This document shows, piece by piece, positions 4,469 to 6,154 of a stretch of 6,154 bases of DNA; positions within the stretch are counted from its first letter, which is position 1; each line of letters starts with the position of its first letter. Both the position numbers and the translations under genes were made by a program. This DNA comes from Acidobacteriota bacterium (GTDB lineage: Bacteria > Acidobacteriota > Aminicenantia > UBA2199). Below the pieces are notes generated by a model. That model searched no databases and had not been told where the DNA came from. It saw only the letters and a list, made by a program, of their open reading frames with translations. The stretch covers positions 1 to 6,154 of the forward strand of contig JAKAGC010000259.1 of assembly GCA_021817755.1 (NCBI GenBank), written 5' to 3'.

Positions 4469-6154
4469 ATGCAAAAAAAAAAAAGATATATAGACAGGAT
4501 AAGTTTCTCGAAGATTCAATCTCCAATCGAAGTTCCTGATCTATTGGAAATACAAAAAAGGTCTTATCGTACGTTCTTACAGATCGACGAAATACCTGAA
4601 AAAAGACGGAATATAGGTGTTCAGGCTGCATTTAAATCTATATTCCCTATCTCGGATTTTAAAGAAACTGCTATCCTGAGCTTTGATTCTTATTCCCTGG
4701 GTGATTGGTCTTGTAAATGTGGCGCCCTTGAAGGAATTGAAAATGCGAAACCCTTTTGCTCCCACTGTGGCACATTATTGAGTTCGGATACCGAAACCGG
4801 ATCGAACTCAGTGTGCCCCGAGTGTGTTAATAAAGGATCTGTTCAAAACAAAACCTGTTCTTTTTGTGGTGATAAAGTTCGTCTAAAAATTAAATATACC
4901 CCTGAAGAATGTTTAGATAAAGGTTTTGACTATTCCATTCCATTAAAAGTCGTTTTACGATTAGCACTATATGCAGAAGATAAAAAGGGACAAAAAGTCA
5001 TTCGAGATGTTAAAGAACAGGAAATATTTTTTGGTGAAATCCCCTTTATAACTGAAAGAGGCACATTTATTATCAATGGAACCGAACGCGTTGTTGTTTC
5101 TCAGTTACAACGTTCACCTGGCGTCTACTTTCTCCCTGGAAAATCCAGAGGTGAATATACGGCAAAAATTATTCCTGCCAGAGGCGCATGGATTGAATTG
5201 GAAGAGAAACTGAACCTCTTACAGGTCAGATTGGACAAGAAAACCAAACGAATCAACGTTACCACGTTCCTAAAAGCAATGGGACTAAGCGATGATCTCG
5301 AAATACTGAAACGCTTTTATTCTATTGTTTCTGCTAAAGTTGAAAATGGTGTTTTTTATTTTCAAACATCCAGGTTCCTGAAGGATAATCGATTAACAGC
5401 TCCCGTTTATGATAAAGACGGGAGCGAAATTTTACCGGCAGGCACCAAGCTGATGATCAAACATATCCGTGATCTTGAAAAAATGGATATTCAATATTTA
5501 CCTGTAGATGTCGAATTATTTGAGGAAATGTATTCCGCTTCCGACGTAGACGGTGTATTGAAAATAAATGAACAAATTTCCGCTACCCAAATCAAGAAAC
5601 TACGGAAAATGAAAACTGATTTCCAGGTCTTCTTCCCCGAAAGCGATGAAGAAGAATTTGGACCTATTATTGCTTATACTCTCCGAAAAGATAAGAAAAA
5701 GCAAGATCTCGAAATAACAGAAAAAGTAATCGTCCAAAGTGGAGAAGGCGAAGGAGACGAACGTGTTTCCAAAGATCAGGGCGATGCATATATCGAAATA
5801 TTTAAAAAACTAAGACCTGGTGAACCTGTAACTCTTGAAGGGTCAAAAAAGTTTTTTGAAAATATGATGTGTGATACCCGCAGGTATGATCTTTCTTCAG
5901 TTGGAAGATTGAAATTAAATATTAAGCTTGGTTTGAAAAAGGATTTCAATGAAGAAATTTTCGTACTCACAATCGATGATGTGGTTGAGATATTGAAATA
6001 TTACCTTCGATTGAAATATGACCGCACCGGGAGGTTACAGGTTGATGATATTGATCATCTGTCAAACAGAAGAATAAGAGCTGTAGGTGAATTGGTTGAA
6101 AACGCGTTTAGAATAGGTCTAATGCGTCTCGAGAAAATTATACGTGAGCGTATT
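4469..6154 (+). CDS. rpoB: DNA-directed RNA polymerase subunit beta (5' part, runs off the window)
   Basis: RpoB forms one pincer of RNA polymerase and half of its active site. The frame is open from the ATG at 4469 to the window edge, giving 562 codons of a gene normally of 1100-1400. The start resembles the family after a short basic leader (MQKKKRYIDRISFSKIQ); IEVPDLLEIQKRSYRTFLQ follows. Conserved blocks include AAFKSIFPI (53-61), YSIPLKVVLRL (155-165), VKEQEIFFGEIPFIT (181-195), GTFIINGTERVVVSQLQRSPGV (198-219), RRYDLSSVGRLKLN and, near the edge, VDDIDHLSNRRIRAVGELVEN. Between YSLG (75-78) and the KYTPEECLDKG region lies an extra cysteine-rich block (about 79-139). The block usually reading SQLHRSPGV has Q214 in place of H, and HLGNRR reads HLSNRR. 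The window ends before the main rifampicin cluster and the catalytic core. rpoC probably follows outside the window. Confidence 0.97.
   Translation, partial: MQKKKRYIDRISFSKIQSPIEVPDLLEIQKRSYRTFLQIDEIPEKRRNIGVQAAFKSIFPISDFKETAILSFDSYSLGDWSCKCGALEGIENAKPFCSHCGTLLSSDTETGSNSVCPECVNKGSVQNKTCSFCGDKVRLKIKYTPEECLDKGFDYSIPLKVVLRLALYAEDKKGQKVIRDVKEQEIFFGEIPFITERGTFIINGTERVVVSQLQRSPGVYFLPGKSRGEYTAKIIPARGAWIELEEKLNLLQVRLDKKTKRINVTTFLKAMGLSDDLEILKRFYSIVSAKVENGVFYFQTSRFLKDNRLTAPVYDKDGSEILPAGTKLMIKHIRDLEKMDIQYLPVDVELFEEMYSASDVDGVLKINEQISATQIKKLRKMKTDFQVFFPESDEEEFGPIIAYTLRKDKKKQDLEITEKVIVQSGEGEGDERVSKDQGDAYIEIFKKLRPGEPVTLEGSKKFFENMMCDTRRYDLSSVGRLKLNIKLGLKKDFNEEIFVLTIDDVVEILKYYLRLKYDRTGRLQVDDIDHLSNRRIRAVGELVENAFRIGLMRLEKIIRERI
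4473..4484 (+). repeat. A12 homopolymer in codons 2-6 of rpoB
   Basis: Twelve consecutive A follow ATGC and encode Q-K-K-K and the first base of an AGA arginine. One base fewer would bring an in-frame TAG within three codons (KDI then stop). One base more would lead to a TGA after about 23 codons. Such runs are prone to polymerase slippage, and also to sequencing error. Confidence 0.9.
4703..4885 (+). other. Cysteine-rich, zinc-ribbon-like insert in RpoB
   Basis: Residues about 79-139 carry four cysteine pairs: C82/C84 (CKCG), C97/C100 (CSHCG), C116/C119 (CPEC) and C130/C133 (CSFCG). In E. coli RpoB the flanking blocks are joined by a short stretch, so about 60 residues are extra. The pairs fit two zinc knuckles or ribbons, one built from the first two pairs and one from the last two. 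The site lies in the N-terminal part before the protrusion and lobe. I recall similar CKCG inserts in RpoB of Acidobacteriota, but cannot check. Its function is unknown to me. Confidence 0.8.

Overview
The window is a stretch of the bacterial str/rif-type ribosomal and RNA-polymerase gene cluster, entirely on the + strand. In order it holds tuf, rpmG, a tRNA-Trp(CCA), secE, nusG, rplK, rplA, rplJ, rplL and the first 562 codons of rpoB, which runs off the right edge. The genes are densely packed: the largest gaps are 71 nt (nusG-rplK) and 77 nt (rplL-rpoB), and several junctions overlap. Every gene is recognisable by family motifs. I see no mobile element, CRISPR array, phage gene or unknown protein gene.

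The organism is a bacterium with moderately AT-rich DNA. Shine-Dalgarno sites are clear at tuf, rplK, rplA, rplJ, rplL and rpoB, and weak or missing at rpmG, secE and nusG. The gene order is the widespread bacterial one and says little about phylum. The best taxonomic hint is a cysteine-rich insert near the RpoB N-terminus with four cysteine pairs. From memory, a similar insert occurs in RpoB of Acidobacteriota and relatives, so an uncultured member of that broad group (for example an Aminicenantota-like lineage) is my working guess; the window alone does not prove it.

Region by region: 1-1391 carries EF-Tu and the small zinc-type ribosomal protein L33. The tRNA-Trp at 1390-1462 begins inside the rpmG stop codon and is followed by eight T. 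Positions 1478-2238 encode SecE (protein export) and NusG (transcription elongation). Positions 2310-4391 encode L11, L1, L10 and L7/L12, which form the L1 stalk and the L12 stalk base of the large subunit. From 4469 the RNA polymerase beta subunit begins; the window stops before the main rifampicin-resistance cluster and the catalytic residues.

Together the genes supply growth-rate-linked parts of translation (EF-Tu, L33, tRNA-Trp, L11, L1, L10, L12), transcription (NusG, RpoB) and export (SecE). I found no convincing undescribed system. The points worth a second look are the RpoB zinc-ribbon-like insert, a 12-A homopolymer in codons 2-6 of rpoB, the rpmG stop/tRNA overlap, the terminator-like tRNA/T8 junction before an SD-less secE, and the very short spacers around rplJ and rplL where autoregulatory leaders are often found.
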